Shown here: positions 18,260 through 26,151 of the stretch, in pieces
How the letters are laid out: each line of letters opens with the position of its first letter
Position numbering within the stretch: the first letter of the stretch is position 1
NCBI RefSeq assembly: GCF_020829665.1
Contig: NZ_JAIVFT010000001.1
Span: 623,435 to 687,434 of the forward strand
From: Nostoc sp. CHAB 5824
GTDB lineage: Bacteria; Cyanobacteriota; Cyanobacteriia; Cyanobacteriales; Nostocaceae
Length of the DNA stretch: 64,000 nt
Reading direction: 5' to 3'
The notes under the pieces: model-generated
Databases searched by the model: none
Seen by the model: only the letters and a program-made list of their open reading frames with translations
Told to the model about the DNA's origin: nothing
Made by a program: the position numbers and the translations under genes

Positions 18260-19876
18260 ATGAATGATTTCTACTTTAGAACCGAGGATATACAATTAGA
18301 AGACATTTTAAATTACTTTGTAAACACTGGTCAAGATAGACAAATAATCGATCTTTTAAAATCAGCTAATCCTGTAATACTTGAAGGAAGTAGGGGAACA
18401 GGGAAATCATTTCTAATCTGTGTTGCACAGGCAGAGCTAAATAACTCATTTAATCAAGATAAAATCTTGCCAGTATATATAACTTTTGTTGCTAGCTCGC
18501 TTATTCATACTAGCGATCCAGAACAATTTAAACATTGGATGTTGGCTAAAATCAGTAAACAATTAATTAGAAGCTTACGTAAAAAAGGTATTCTTGTAGG
18601 ATTATCTCCGGCGACTGCACTCTTAGTAAAAGAAGAGATTAATAGTGAAAGTCTAGAGGATAAATTTGATAAAATTGTTCAGGCCTATGAGGAATCTTAC
18701 AAAAATCCTGGAAGACTAGTGTCTACAGATGAAATTCCTGATCTAATTGATTTTAAAGATGCTGTCGAAGAAATATGTGAAGCTCACAATATTAAGAGAA
18801 TATGTTTTTTCTTTGATGAAGCTGTCCATATTTTTAGACCTCAACAGCAACGACAGTTTTTTACTCTTTTTAGAGACTTAAGATCACCATATATTACTTG
18901 TAATGCAGCTGTTTACCCTGGTGTTACCTCTTATGGTAGAACTTTTGAGATGTCACATGATGCAACTTATCAAAGAATTGAGAGAGATATCTTAAGTTCT
19001 GAATACTTGGACAGCATGAAAGAAATAGTTTTAAAACAAGCAGATGAAAATTTATTCAAAAATATAGAAAATAATATGCAAAATTTTAATACTATTGCAT
19101 ATGCTGCTAATGGGAATCCCAGAATCCTTCTTAAAACAGTTGCAAGATGTCCCAAAATGAGGTCTGCTGATGTAAACAGTGCAATAAAAACTTTTTACCG
19201 TTCAGAGATATGGGCTGAACACACGGGACTAGGCGATAAATATAAAGGTCATAAACCCATAGTTGATTGGGGACGAGATTTTATTGAAAATAATGTGCTG
19301 CCAGCAACCAAGAGAAAGAATGATATTTCATCTCATGAGAATTCTCCAGGTTCTACATGTTATTTTTGGGTTCATAGAGATGCACCTGAATCTGTCAAAG
19401 AAGCATTAAGATTGCTTGCATATACAGGAATTGTGCAAAAAATTGATGATGCTGTTCGCGGATCTCGTTCTGAACTTGGTACTCGTTATGGAATCAAATT
19501 TGGATGTTTACTAGCTATGGAAGCTAGTCCTAATACGAATGGTATAAGTATTGCTAAAAATTTAACTATCCCAAAGTTTACACAATATGGTGCAAACCAT
19601 CAAGTCTTTCAAGGTCTTAATATTGATATACAGCATGAATCTGATGCAGAGTTGATAAAAACACTTCAAAATGAATTGCAACAATCACTTGAAGTTTTAG
19701 ATTTAACTAATTGGCAAAAAAATAAACTTAGGGAAATTAACCTTGTAACAATTTATGACGTACTACAAACGACTGAAGAAGAAATGAAAAAGAAACTCTA
19801 TCAAGTTGGACCTGTTCGTGCAAGACGCATGAGAAATGCAGCAATGGCTGAACTTTTAGAATACCTTTCTGGTTAA
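18260..19876 (+). CDS. ORC/CDC6-like AAA ATPase with C-terminal helix-hairpin-helix
   Basis: The 538-residue protein has Walker A GSRGTGKS (43-50), Walker B ICFFFDEA (181-188) and sensor-1-like 'YITCNAAVYPG' (211-221), as in ORC/CDC6-type AAA ATPases. The last 60 residues (about 478-538) read as a helix-hairpin-helix module, 'INLVTIYDVLQTTEEEM' then 'VGPVRARRMRNAA', like the RNA polymerase alpha C-terminal domain. It follows the HEPN-like gene by 9 bp. ATPase plus HEPN pairs are common in prokaryotic immunity, where the ATPase gates a toxic RNase; that role here is inference. No defect is visible in this gene, but its partner is broken. Confidence 0.8.
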   Translation: MNDFYFRTEDIQLEDILNYFVNTGQDRQIIDLLKSANPVILEGSRGTGKSFLICVAQAELNNSFNQDKILPVYITFVASSLIHTSDPEQFKHWMLAKISKQLIRSLRKKGILVGLSPATALLVKEEINSESLEDKFDKIVQAYEESYKNPGRLVSTDEIPDLIDFKDAVEEICEAHNIKRICFFFDEAVHIFRPQQQRQFFTLFRDLRSPYITCNAAVYPGVTSYGRTFEMSHDATYQRIERDILSSEYLDSMKEIVLKQADENLFKNIENNMQNFNTIAYAANGNPRILLKTVARCPKMRSADVNSAIKTFYRSEIWAEHTGLGDKYKGHKPIVDWGRDFIENNVLPATKRKNDISSHENSPGSTCYFWVHRDAPESVKEALRLLAYTGIVQKIDDAVRGSRSELGTRYGIKFGCLLAMEASPNTNGISIAKNLTIPKFTQYGANHQVFQGLNIDIQHESDAELIKTLQNELQQSLEVLDLTNWQKNKLREINLVTIYDVLQTTEEEMKKKLYQVGPVRARRMRNAAMAELLEYLSG

Positions 19877-19895
19877 ATTATTAGGAATTATTAAA

Positions 19896-20108
19896 ATGCT
19901 TGAAGTTCACAAACACTATGTTCTCGACGAAAATCAACGACCTATTGCTGTACAAATTCCTATCGCTGAATTTGAAAAGATTGAAGAAATTCTTGAGGAT
20001 TACGGTTTAGCAAAACTCATGGAGGAAGTAGAGGAAGAAGAAGCACTATCAAAAGATGAAGCACTAAAATATTATCAATCACTAAAAGAAGAAAATGTGG
20101 CAAGTTGA
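19896..20108 (+). CDS. RelB-like antitoxin of a type II toxin-antitoxin pair
   Basis: A 70-residue acidic protein with an N-terminal strand (MLEVHKHYVLDENQRP) and an acidic helix 'LMEEVEEEEALSKDEAL', the layout of small antitoxins that wrap ParE/RelE toxins. AGGA lies about 9 bases before the ATG. Its last 14 bases overlap the toxin start, a typical translational coupling. It lies 20 bp after the ATPase gene and may share its transcript. Confidence 0.8.
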   Translation: MLEVHKHYVLDENQRPIAVQIPIAEFEKIEEILEDYGLAKLMEEVEEEEALSKDEALKYYQSLKEENVAS

Positions 20109-20367
20109 CTATACCAAAAGGTTCTTGAAAGAACTTGCTGCTTTACCATTTGAGATTCAAAGCCGCATAGAACCTGTTGTCTTTCAAGAACTTGAATCAG
20201 AGAATCCGTTTGAATTAGGATATCTTGAAAAGCTGAAAGGCTATAGTGATAAATATAAGATTCGAGTTGGTGATTATCGTATAGGCATTACTCTTGATCA
20301 AGTAACACAAACATTAATCTGCCAACGAGTCGCTCACCGCAAAGACATCTACAGAATTTTTCCTTGA
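20095..20367 (+). CDS. RelE/ParE-family toxin
   Basis: The 90-residue basic protein matches the RelE fold: 'YTKRFLKELAALP' helix, 'KLKGYSDKYKIRVGDYRIGI' central strands (about 44-62), and C-terminal 'VAHRKDIYRIF' ending the sheet. RelE members cleave mRNA on the ribosome; ParE relatives poison gyrase, and the sequence alone does not decide. It overlaps its antitoxin gene by 14 bp. Confidence 0.88.
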   Translation: MWQVDYTKRFLKELAALPFEIQSRIEPVVFQELESENPFELGYLEKLKGYSDKYKIRVGDYRIGITLDQVTQTLICQRVAHRKDIYRIFP

Positions 20368-20426
20368 AGCACTATAAAACTTGTTATCATTACTGTATAC
20401 ATACCCTAATACCAGTAAAGCTGCAA

Positions 20427-20660
20427 ATGCTGTGTGATCTCTGTAGAGTGAAGGTGTCAAAATCCGCCAAATTACTTACTATAACCTATGGTAAGGGTAA
20501 AGACCTGCTAGTAATAGAAAACATTCCAGTGATAACCTGTACTCATTGCGGTGAAAGTTATTTAACTGCTGAAAGTCTTCACAAAATTGAACAAATCAAA
20601 ACTAACCTTACAAAATTAGCTGTTGAACGTCCTGTAGAAGTGGCTAGTTTTGGATCATGA
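20427..20660 (+). CDS. YgiT-type zinc-finger protein (antitoxin-like), apparently orphan
   Basis: Start placed at ATG 20427 (MLCDLCRVK); the longer frame begins with TTG inside the relE stop and adds an unconserved-looking leader. The 77-residue product has two CxxC pairs (C3-C6, C38-C41), the MqsA/YgiT N-terminal zinc finger, with 'ENIPVITCTHCGESYLTAES'. Such proteins are normally antitoxins next to a DUF4258 or MqsR toxin, but the gene upstream is RelE and the downstream one is HicB-like. The ribosome site is weak. Confidence 0.7.
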   Translation: MLCDLCRVKVSKSAKLLTITYGKGKDLLVIENIPVITCTHCGESYLTAESLHKIEQIKTNLTKLAVERPVEVASFGS

Positions 20661-20713
20661 ATAATTGCCAAAATTAACTGTTGCTTCAGCTATTCTCTCA
20701 GTAATACACATTT

Positions 20714-20986
20714 ATGGACTTCTACACAACAGGTTTGCGAAAGAGTGCGGGTTATCGGGTTGCTTTATGCTTAGAAAATGGGCTGGTAGGACAGGGGATA
20801 AATCAAGAAGCAGTAATCAAGCAACTTAATAAAGCGATCGCCTCTTTTTTAGAAGTCTATAAAATCAAACATAATATTTACCATGCTTCACTCATTATAG
20901 AATAATTACATGAGTTCTTAGCAGTGGAAGACACTGAACCAGGCAAAGTGATAAAAGTTTTAACCCTAAGCATTCCAACAGACTGA
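20714..20986 (+). pseudogene. HicB-like antitoxin interrupted by a premature stop
   Basis: The first 63 codons ('SAGYRVALCLENGLVGQG', then an amphipathic helix) read as a HicB-like antitoxin N-terminus. TAA at 20903-20905 stops it, yet the same frame continues as LHEFLAVEDTEPGKVIKV... to TGA 20984-20986; LHEFL is the usual continuation in this family. One substitution (for example AAA or GAA to TAA) would explain it. The short product may retain some fold, but a loss-of-function call is more likely. No HicA is visible next to it. Confidence 0.7.
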
Positions 20987-21078
20987 TAATTGTATCTGCA
21001 ATTGTGTTGCGATCGCACCCCTCATTCCTCAAGTGCGATTGTTAAGTAGTATAGCGAATTGACTGAGAAGACTTATTC

Positions 21079-21164
21079 GGGAGCATCCCTAGCCCCTCCC
21101 CTAATTTTGGAGAGGAATTTAGCGTGAGGCTCCAAAGATGTTTCTTCCAAAAAGGGATGCTTCC
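21079..21164. repeat. 86-bp inverted repeat with ends like the local IS
   Basis: Left end GGGAGCATCCCT and right end (reverse complement) GGAAGCATCCCT form a near-perfect inverted repeat. The first 10 bases equal the tip of the ISKra4 element at 16715. It could be a MITE mobilised by a related transposase. The remaining 20987-21300 interval shows only a HIP1 site and no gene. Confidence 0.5.
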
Positions 21165-21366
21165 TGATAATCAAAGATAAATGCTTGCTTTCCTCAGAAG
21201 TTCCTCAAATGATTTTGCTATAAATATAAATATAGGGCGAAAACCTTTAAGAAATTTAAAATTCAAAACTTGCTAAACATAGTTGAGCGTTTAGTCGTTT
21301 TTGACAATCCAGCATTTGGAAACCCAAAACCGTAAAGACCAATTACTAAGAAAATCGGAGGTCTAT

Positions 21367-21906
21367 ATGATGTTTAAAAAGATTCTAGTTGCATTAGATC
21401 GCTCGCTAATAGGGCAACAGGTTTTTGAAGAAGCGTTGGGTTTAGCAAAGTTAACACAAGCTAGTTTAATGCTACTGCATGTCCTATCTCCAGAAGAAGA
21501 GGGTAGTCCTTACGTACCTATGCTGTCTAATATGGACTACTATCCGGGATTCAGCAGTCAAAGCTTTGAGTTATACCAAAAGCAGTGGGATACCTTTAAA
21601 GAACAAGGAATTCAAATGTTGCAATCTTTCTGTGCCCAAGCTAACATAGCAGGTGTAACTACGGAATTTACACAAAATATTGGTAATCCTGGTCGCATTA
21701 TTTGTGATTTAGCTCATAGTTATGGCGCTGACCTAATTGTGATGGGGCGTCGGGGTCGTTCTGGGCTGATGGAACTATTTCTCGGTAGTGTAAGTAACTA
21801 TGTTCTTCACCATGCTCCTTGTACGGTGCATGTTGTGCATCTTTCAGTTGCTCCTAAAACAGATGAAGCTGTCAAAGAAACTACAAACACTTTAAGCGTT
21901 AACTAA
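21367..21906 (+). CDS. Universal stress protein (UspA family)
   Basis: Start set at ATG 21367 (MMFKKILVALDRS) because GGAGG lies 6 bases upstream; the longer frame would begin with TTG at 21301. The 179-residue product has the UspA core with the ATP-binding pattern G-R-R-G-R-S-G ... G-S ('GRRGRSGLMELFLGS', about 124-138 in this numbering) and the C-terminal 'APCTVHVVH'. It is a soluble nucleotide-binding protein produced under stress in related bacteria. The 50-residue insert 'SPYVPMLSNMDYYPGFSS' is typical of cyanobacterial members. Confidence 0.92.
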   Translation: MMFKKILVALDRSLIGQQVFEEALGLAKLTQASLMLLHVLSPEEEGSPYVPMLSNMDYYPGFSSQSFELYQKQWDTFKEQGIQMLQSFCAQANIAGVTTEFTQNIGNPGRIICDLAHSYGADLIVMGRRGRSGLMELFLGSVSNYVLHHAPCTVHVVHLSVAPKTDEAVKETTNTLSVN

Positions 21907-22116
21907 TTACTAACATTGCATAAATCTGAGCGAGCCAAACTCTGAATTTGGTTTATTCTCGCCTACTTACTTCCTTCAATCTCCACAACCCATCCTTAAC
22001 TGCACGGTATTGGGCTAAAATTAAGCGTAGGCATAGCCCGTCGTAGACATCGCTTTTTCAGTAAGAAAGAAAAAGTCCGCTACCAAAAATTAGAGTTGAG
22101 AGCGAAAAGTGGATCT

Positions 22117-22482
22117 ATGAAAGAAGATACTATCGAGATCGCTGGTTTTCATGCTCATGTTTACTTCGATCCTGCAAGTCGGGATGTAGCTGCGCGTGTA
22201 CGTGAAGGATTGGGCGCTAGGTTTAACGTGCAACTCGGACGCTGGTTTGACAAGCCCATCGGCCCCCACCCAAAAGCGATGTATCAAGTTGCTTTCTTAC
22301 CGAATCAGTTTGATAAAGTCGTTCCCTGGTTAATGCTTAATCGTGAGGGATTGGATATTCTCGTCCACCCTGAGACAGGCGATGCTGTAGCAGACCATGC
22401 AGTTCATTCTCTATGGTTAGGAGAAAAGCTAGATTTGAATATTCAGTTTCTTCAACAGCTTAATTCGACTTTATCCAATTAA
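22117..22482 (+). CDS. DOPA 4,5-dioxygenase family protein
   Basis: Start at ATG 22117 (MKEDTIEIAG) gives 121 residues; the longer frame uses TTG. Family signatures are GFHAHVYFD (H12, H14), 'ILVHPETGD' (H84) and 'DHAVHSLWLG' (H94, H97), which supply the metal-binding histidines of the betalain-pathway extradiol dioxygenase family. Cyanobacteria do not make betalains, so the true substrate is unknown. A divalent metal (Fe2+) is expected. Confidence 0.88.
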   Translation: MKEDTIEIAGFHAHVYFDPASRDVAARVREGLGARFNVQLGRWFDKPIGPHPKAMYQVAFLPNQFDKVVPWLMLNREGLDILVHPETGDAVADHAVHSLWLGEKLDLNIQFLQQLNSTLSN

Positions 22483-22906
22483 GGGAAGTAGCCCACTTTA
22501 TTGGGTAAAAGTTATGGTCTGGTGCGTGAAACTTTTCTATTCTGACTAATTCTGGTGAAATTGAAAAAGTCTAATGTCTTGATAAATAAAGGTTTAAGAC
22601 GACGGGTAGACGCTTTTAGCGGCTTGCTGTAGGCATCACAAGAAAGGAAAAATGGATAAAGTCGAAGCTCAGATTCTGACTGAAACTTAAGCTAAGTGTA
22701 GCGGAAAATTGCTCCACTTAAGGAAACCACAAGAGGAACAATTTTTTAAGAGAGACGTAGCGTTCAGCATCCGCAGGAAATGGGTATTAAACCCCTTAAT
22801 TGCAGATAACTGTTTATTAACATGACCTTTGAAAATAGAAATGAGCAATCTATTTTACAGAATGCTATGGTGTTAATCAGCATTCTCATAAAAAGAAATT
22901 TTACCA
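22483..22906. other. Gene-free stretch
   Basis: The 424-bp interval carries fragments of short dispersed repeats (AGACGTAGCG near 22753, TAGACGCTTTTAGCGGC near 22608) and nothing I can call as a gene, hairpin terminator or promoter. Confidence 0.4.
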
Positions 22907-24310
22907 ATGAAAAACATCTCTGCGAAGGAAAAAATTGCAGGCATTTCCCGATTTGGCAAGGCTACTTTCAGAGCCACTAAAAAACAGATTTTATTTAGTA
23001 CCCTCATCCTATGCCTTGGTTTGCTGGGACTGGGTGGTTTATGGTTTAAATCCAGATATAAATTTGATAATCAGATGAGTGTAAAACTACAAGAATTATC
23101 TAATGTCGATTATCCAGTCAATCCCGCGCCTTTAGGCAAAAATTTTCAAAGATATTCTAATAGGAAATTAACTCTTATTAAGAGAGATAATACACATTTC
23201 GATTTCGTGCTGGAACCAGCAGACAAAAACACGGCAAAAATAGTTATAAAAAATGTTGATTTAGAGCTATTAGTTCCGAAAGCACCCGAATGGGTTAAAA
23301 AAGATCAAGGTTTAGAAATAATCGCTTTTACAGACCGAGAGTGGAACAGACAACAGATTAGTTTTCCTGCTAATTCAAAAAATATAGAAATTGTTGGAGG
23401 AGACGGTTTTGAAAAGCAAAACCTCGTAGAGGTCGCTTTGGCTAATAATTGTTTAAATGCAGGATTTTGGGAAATTTTGCTTTTCACTAAAGAGGATGGT
23501 AACAAATCCCTTTATTATCAAAGTTGGTTTACTTTCCCGATGGGACATTACAAAAATGTTTTTGAAAATATTAACAATATTTCTTATTGGCAGCATTGGT
23601 GGAGATTAGAACACTGGCAAGATCCAAGTGGCACAATAGTAAAGACTAATCTTCTGAGAAACGTAATTGATCAAAAACAAGTTGCTGCTCAGTTTCCCCT
23701 AGATGAAAAGATAATTGTATCGGGAGAGCAAAGTAGAAAGGTTAGAACTACACTTGCGTCAAATATTACAACTTGGAAAGATTTTTACGACGCTAACAAG
23801 GAAATTAAATTTGCGAGTTTTCGCTCACCAGGATTTTACGATCAAAATAAGCCTTGGGGAAATCAATACTGGAGAATAGGCAAATTTGACAAAGCCATTT
23901 TAAGGAATATTAAACCGATTGGCGTTGAACAAAATTTACAGGAAATTGAGCTAGGATTCACAGATACCAAGACTGGTGAACAAAATAGATTATTCATTAG
24001 TGGCATCAATCTGAAAACGCTTCCTCAATTGCCTGTAGAAGAATATCCTAAAGGCTTATATATGCCAATGGGAATTGGGATACCTCCTTTTTATCAAAGC
24101 TATGATGAATTAACGAAAAATCATCCAGATGTCAGCCCCTATTTCAGTTTTTTACTAGATTCACAGGAGCGTTGGATAGATCATCACCACTTAGCAGTTG
24201 ATGGTTCAGTGATGCACCTCGATAAAGAGAACCCAAATCTTTTGCATCTTTACTTGCTATCCTACGAAAGGAATACTTTAATAGCTCATTTTTTGATAAA
24301 TTTAAAATAG
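22907..24310 (+). CDS. Unrecognised membrane-anchored protein
   Basis: A 467-residue protein with a basic N-terminus (KATFRATKKQ), one membrane helix at about 29-47 (LFSTLILCLGLLGLGGLW) and a large extracytoplasmic domain rich in Trp, Tyr and Asn. Recognisable but unassigned stretches include 'FTFPMGHYKNVFENIN' (about 208-223), 'YWQHWWRLEHWQDPSG' (about 227-242) and 'DHHHLAVDGS' (about 422-431). Composition is ordinary and the frame is long, so it is a real gene. I do not know the family; the aromatic-rich surface might suit carbohydrate contact, but that is speculation. A strong hairpin follows 54 bp downstream. Confidence 0.8.
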   Translation: MKNISAKEKIAGISRFGKATFRATKKQILFSTLILCLGLLGLGGLWFKSRYKFDNQMSVKLQELSNVDYPVNPAPLGKNFQRYSNRKLTLIKRDNTHFDFVLEPADKNTAKIVIKNVDLELLVPKAPEWVKKDQGLEIIAFTDREWNRQQISFPANSKNIEIVGGDGFEKQNLVEVALANNCLNAGFWEILLFTKEDGNKSLYYQSWFTFPMGHYKNVFENINNISYWQHWWRLEHWQDPSGTIVKTNLLRNVIDQKQVAAQFPLDEKIIVSGEQSRKVRTTLASNITTWKDFYDANKEIKFASFRSPGFYDQNKPWGNQYWRIGKFDKAILRNIKPIGVEQNLQEIELGFTDTKTGEQNRLFISGINLKTLPQLPVEEYPKGLYMPMGIGIPPFYQSYDELTKNHPDVSPYFSFLLDSQERWIDHHHLAVDGSVMHLDKENPNLLHLYLLSYERNTLIAHFLINLK

Positions 24311-24364
24311 ATACATCACTTCTCTTATTCTCTAAAACACAAATTCAGTAATCTTGGAAGAACC

Positions 24365-24393
24365 TAGCCTCAACCCTTGTACGGTTGAGGCTA
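24365..24393. terminator. 11-bp hairpin downstream of the 22907 gene
   Basis: TAGCCTCAACC and GGTTGAGGCTA are perfect inverted copies around a 7-base loop. No T-run follows on either strand, so it is either a factor-dependent terminator or a dispersed palindrome. Position right after a gene favours a 3'-end role. Confidence 0.45.
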
Positions 24394-24492
24394 AGGAGAA
24401 TTAGGTCTTTGATTACTGAATCGATACTTAAGTTAAATAAGAGAAGGAGACTCTTCACCTATGGAATTGAAACAATTAGTTAATTTTAATAT

Positions 24493-24819
24493 TTAGTCAA
24501 TCATTACTTGCTTGAGTAAAGCTATCCACATATCAGGCGTATCTGAATAATAATCAACTTCCTCAACTTGATATTGATAAGATTGACAACCTTCTCGTAA
24601 AATAATGCGATCGCAAGGTTTAATTCCTTTCCCCACTCCAGTCATATACCCGATCACTCCTTCATTGAGGCGCTCAAATACGTAGTCGCTTCCCCAAACT
24701 AGCTGGCTATAATCGTGTATTTTATGCTTCTGTTTTAATTCGTTTGCTGGAAAGTTAACTAGCGCTAACTTACTTAAAAAACTAAAACTTAAATTCATAC
24801 CTGTCCTGATTAAAGACAT
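24493..24819 (-). CDS. Conserved hypothetical cyanobacterial protein
   Basis: Start chosen at ATG 24817-24819 (MSLIRTGMNLSFS) because GGGAG lies about 9 bases upstream on the coding strand; the frame is open to 24891 but that part looks non-coding. The 108-residue product contains 'DYVFERLNEGVIGYMTGVGKGI' and 'CDRIILREGCQSYQYQVEEV', a beta-rich pattern I associate with unnamed cyanobacterial proteins. No membrane segment or known motif. Function unknown. Confidence 0.65.
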   Translation of the reverse strand: MSLIRTGMNLSFSFLSKLALVNFPANELKQKHKIHDYSQLVWGSDYVFERLNEGVIGYMTGVGKGIKPCDRIILREGCQSYQYQVEEVDYYSDTPDMWIALLKQVMID

Positions 24820-24891
24820 AAGTGAGTTCTCCCAAAGAAGAAATCTATAACGAAAAGTTCTGGACTCAAGGTGAATCTCAATTCCTTTCAA

Positions 24892-25467
24892 TCACCAATC
24901 CAGAATCGAACAGGTGGACAATTTAGTTAGGAATCTACCGCATTGATAGCTAGTAAAGCCAATACATCACCTAATGTCTAATTAAGTGCCTGCACCCACA
25001 AGTAGCAAAAAATAAATTACAAGTAGTTCATTGACAAGGTACTTAGCAAAATAATTTTAAATTATGAGGGATAATTTACAATTAAGTTTTCTTAAATCTT
25101 AATCATTAGTTATTAATATTTAATTTTTACTCAATGATATCTTTTGCTCAATAACCCTTTGAGGTCATTCATGATGAAAGCATATATCAGGTAAAACTTA
25201 ACTATTGATTACTTTATACTTTGAACTTTGAGCATCATTCCAATCATATTATTCAGTACAATATCAGAGTTTTATAGAAGTTGTTTATTGATTAGCTACT
25301 TAAATTTACATTACCATAAACCACAAATTCAACTGTAAAACTACCGAATTGCTGTACAAATTTGGGTCAGATATGAGTATTTTTCACTTAACTAAATAAT
25401 ATTTAGTTTATAAACCTTTTATGTTTTGAGAATGTATTATATGTATCTTTTTTAAGATAAATAGTAT
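24892..25467. other. AT-rich gene-free stretch
   Basis: About 575 bp of very AT-rich sequence between two reverse-strand genes. I see no ORF of useful length, no strong hairpin and no repeat longer than a few bases. Confidence 0.45.
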
Positions 25468-26064
25468 TTAGTCCCTACTTGTGCTTTTTAGAGCTACATC
25501 TACCTGCTTCGTTAGTACTTCTAATGTGGAAGAGTTATCTAAAACGACATCTGCATAAGCCACTTTTTCTTCGATAGATAATTGGCTGTTAATTCTGGCT
25601 CGTGCCTGTTCTCCATTTAAATTGTTTCGTTGTATCAATCTTTGTAGTTGTTGCTCTTGGGAACAATGCACTACCCAAATTTCTGTAACTAAATCAGTCA
25701 TCCCAGCTTCAAATAATAGAGGCACTACTAACACCAGTGTTTGTGAAGAAGATAGGGCAATTGCTTTGAGAAAGCGATCGCGCACATCAGGATGAATCAA
25801 ATTGTCTATCCAGTTGCGTTCATCTTGACGATTAAAGATAATTTCGCCTAGCTTTTGGCGGTTGAGGCTACCATCTGGTAGTAAAATTTGTTCGCCGTAA
25901 CGTTGAGCGATCGCACCAAGAATAGGCGAACCTATAGATACTGCCTCTCTAGCATAAATATCTGCATCCAAAATCGGCACATTATAAGCGCTAGCTAAAT
26001 AATTGGTGACAGTGGTTTTGCCTGTGGCAATACCGCCAGTTAAGCCGATTATACGTTTTGTCAT
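25468..26064 (-). CDS. coaE: Dephospho-CoA kinase
   Basis: The last step of CoA synthesis, phosphorylating the 3'-OH of dephospho-CoA. The 198-residue protein has P-loop GGIATGKT (10-17), 'ILDADIYAREAV' (32-43), the lid 'LIQRNNLNGEQARARIN' (about 148-164) and 'ADVVLDNS' near 171. The ATG start is formed by the final heptamer of a TAATGAC array, with no Shine-Dalgarno in view, so initiation may be leaderless or weak. The upstream gene on this strand is cobA-hemD. Confidence 0.95.
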   Translation of the reverse strand: MTKRIIGLTGGIATGKTTVTNYLASAYNVPILDADIYAREAVSIGSPILGAIAQRYGEQILLPDGSLNRQKLGEIIFNRQDERNWIDNLIHPDVRDRFLKAIALSSSQTLVLVVPLLFEAGMTDLVTEIWVVHCSQEQQLQRLIQRNNLNGEQARARINSQLSIEEKVAYADVVLDNSSTLEVLTKQVDVALKSTSRD

Positions 26065-26151
26065 TAGTCATTAGTCATTAGTCATTAGTCATTAGTCATT
26101 AGTCATTAGTTTATTCTCCCCCTGCCTCCCCTGCTCCTCCTGCTTCCTCAA
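26065..26151. repeat. STRR: seven TTAGTCA heptamers plus CCCCTG tract
   Basis: Direct heptamers CATTAGT repeat from 26065 to about 26109, followed by a C-rich run 'CTCCCCCTGCCTCCCCTGC'. The array fills nearly all of the gap between coaE and cobA-hemD and supplies the coaE start codon. Same composite as at 27786-27858 and 9285-9360. Confidence 0.85.
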
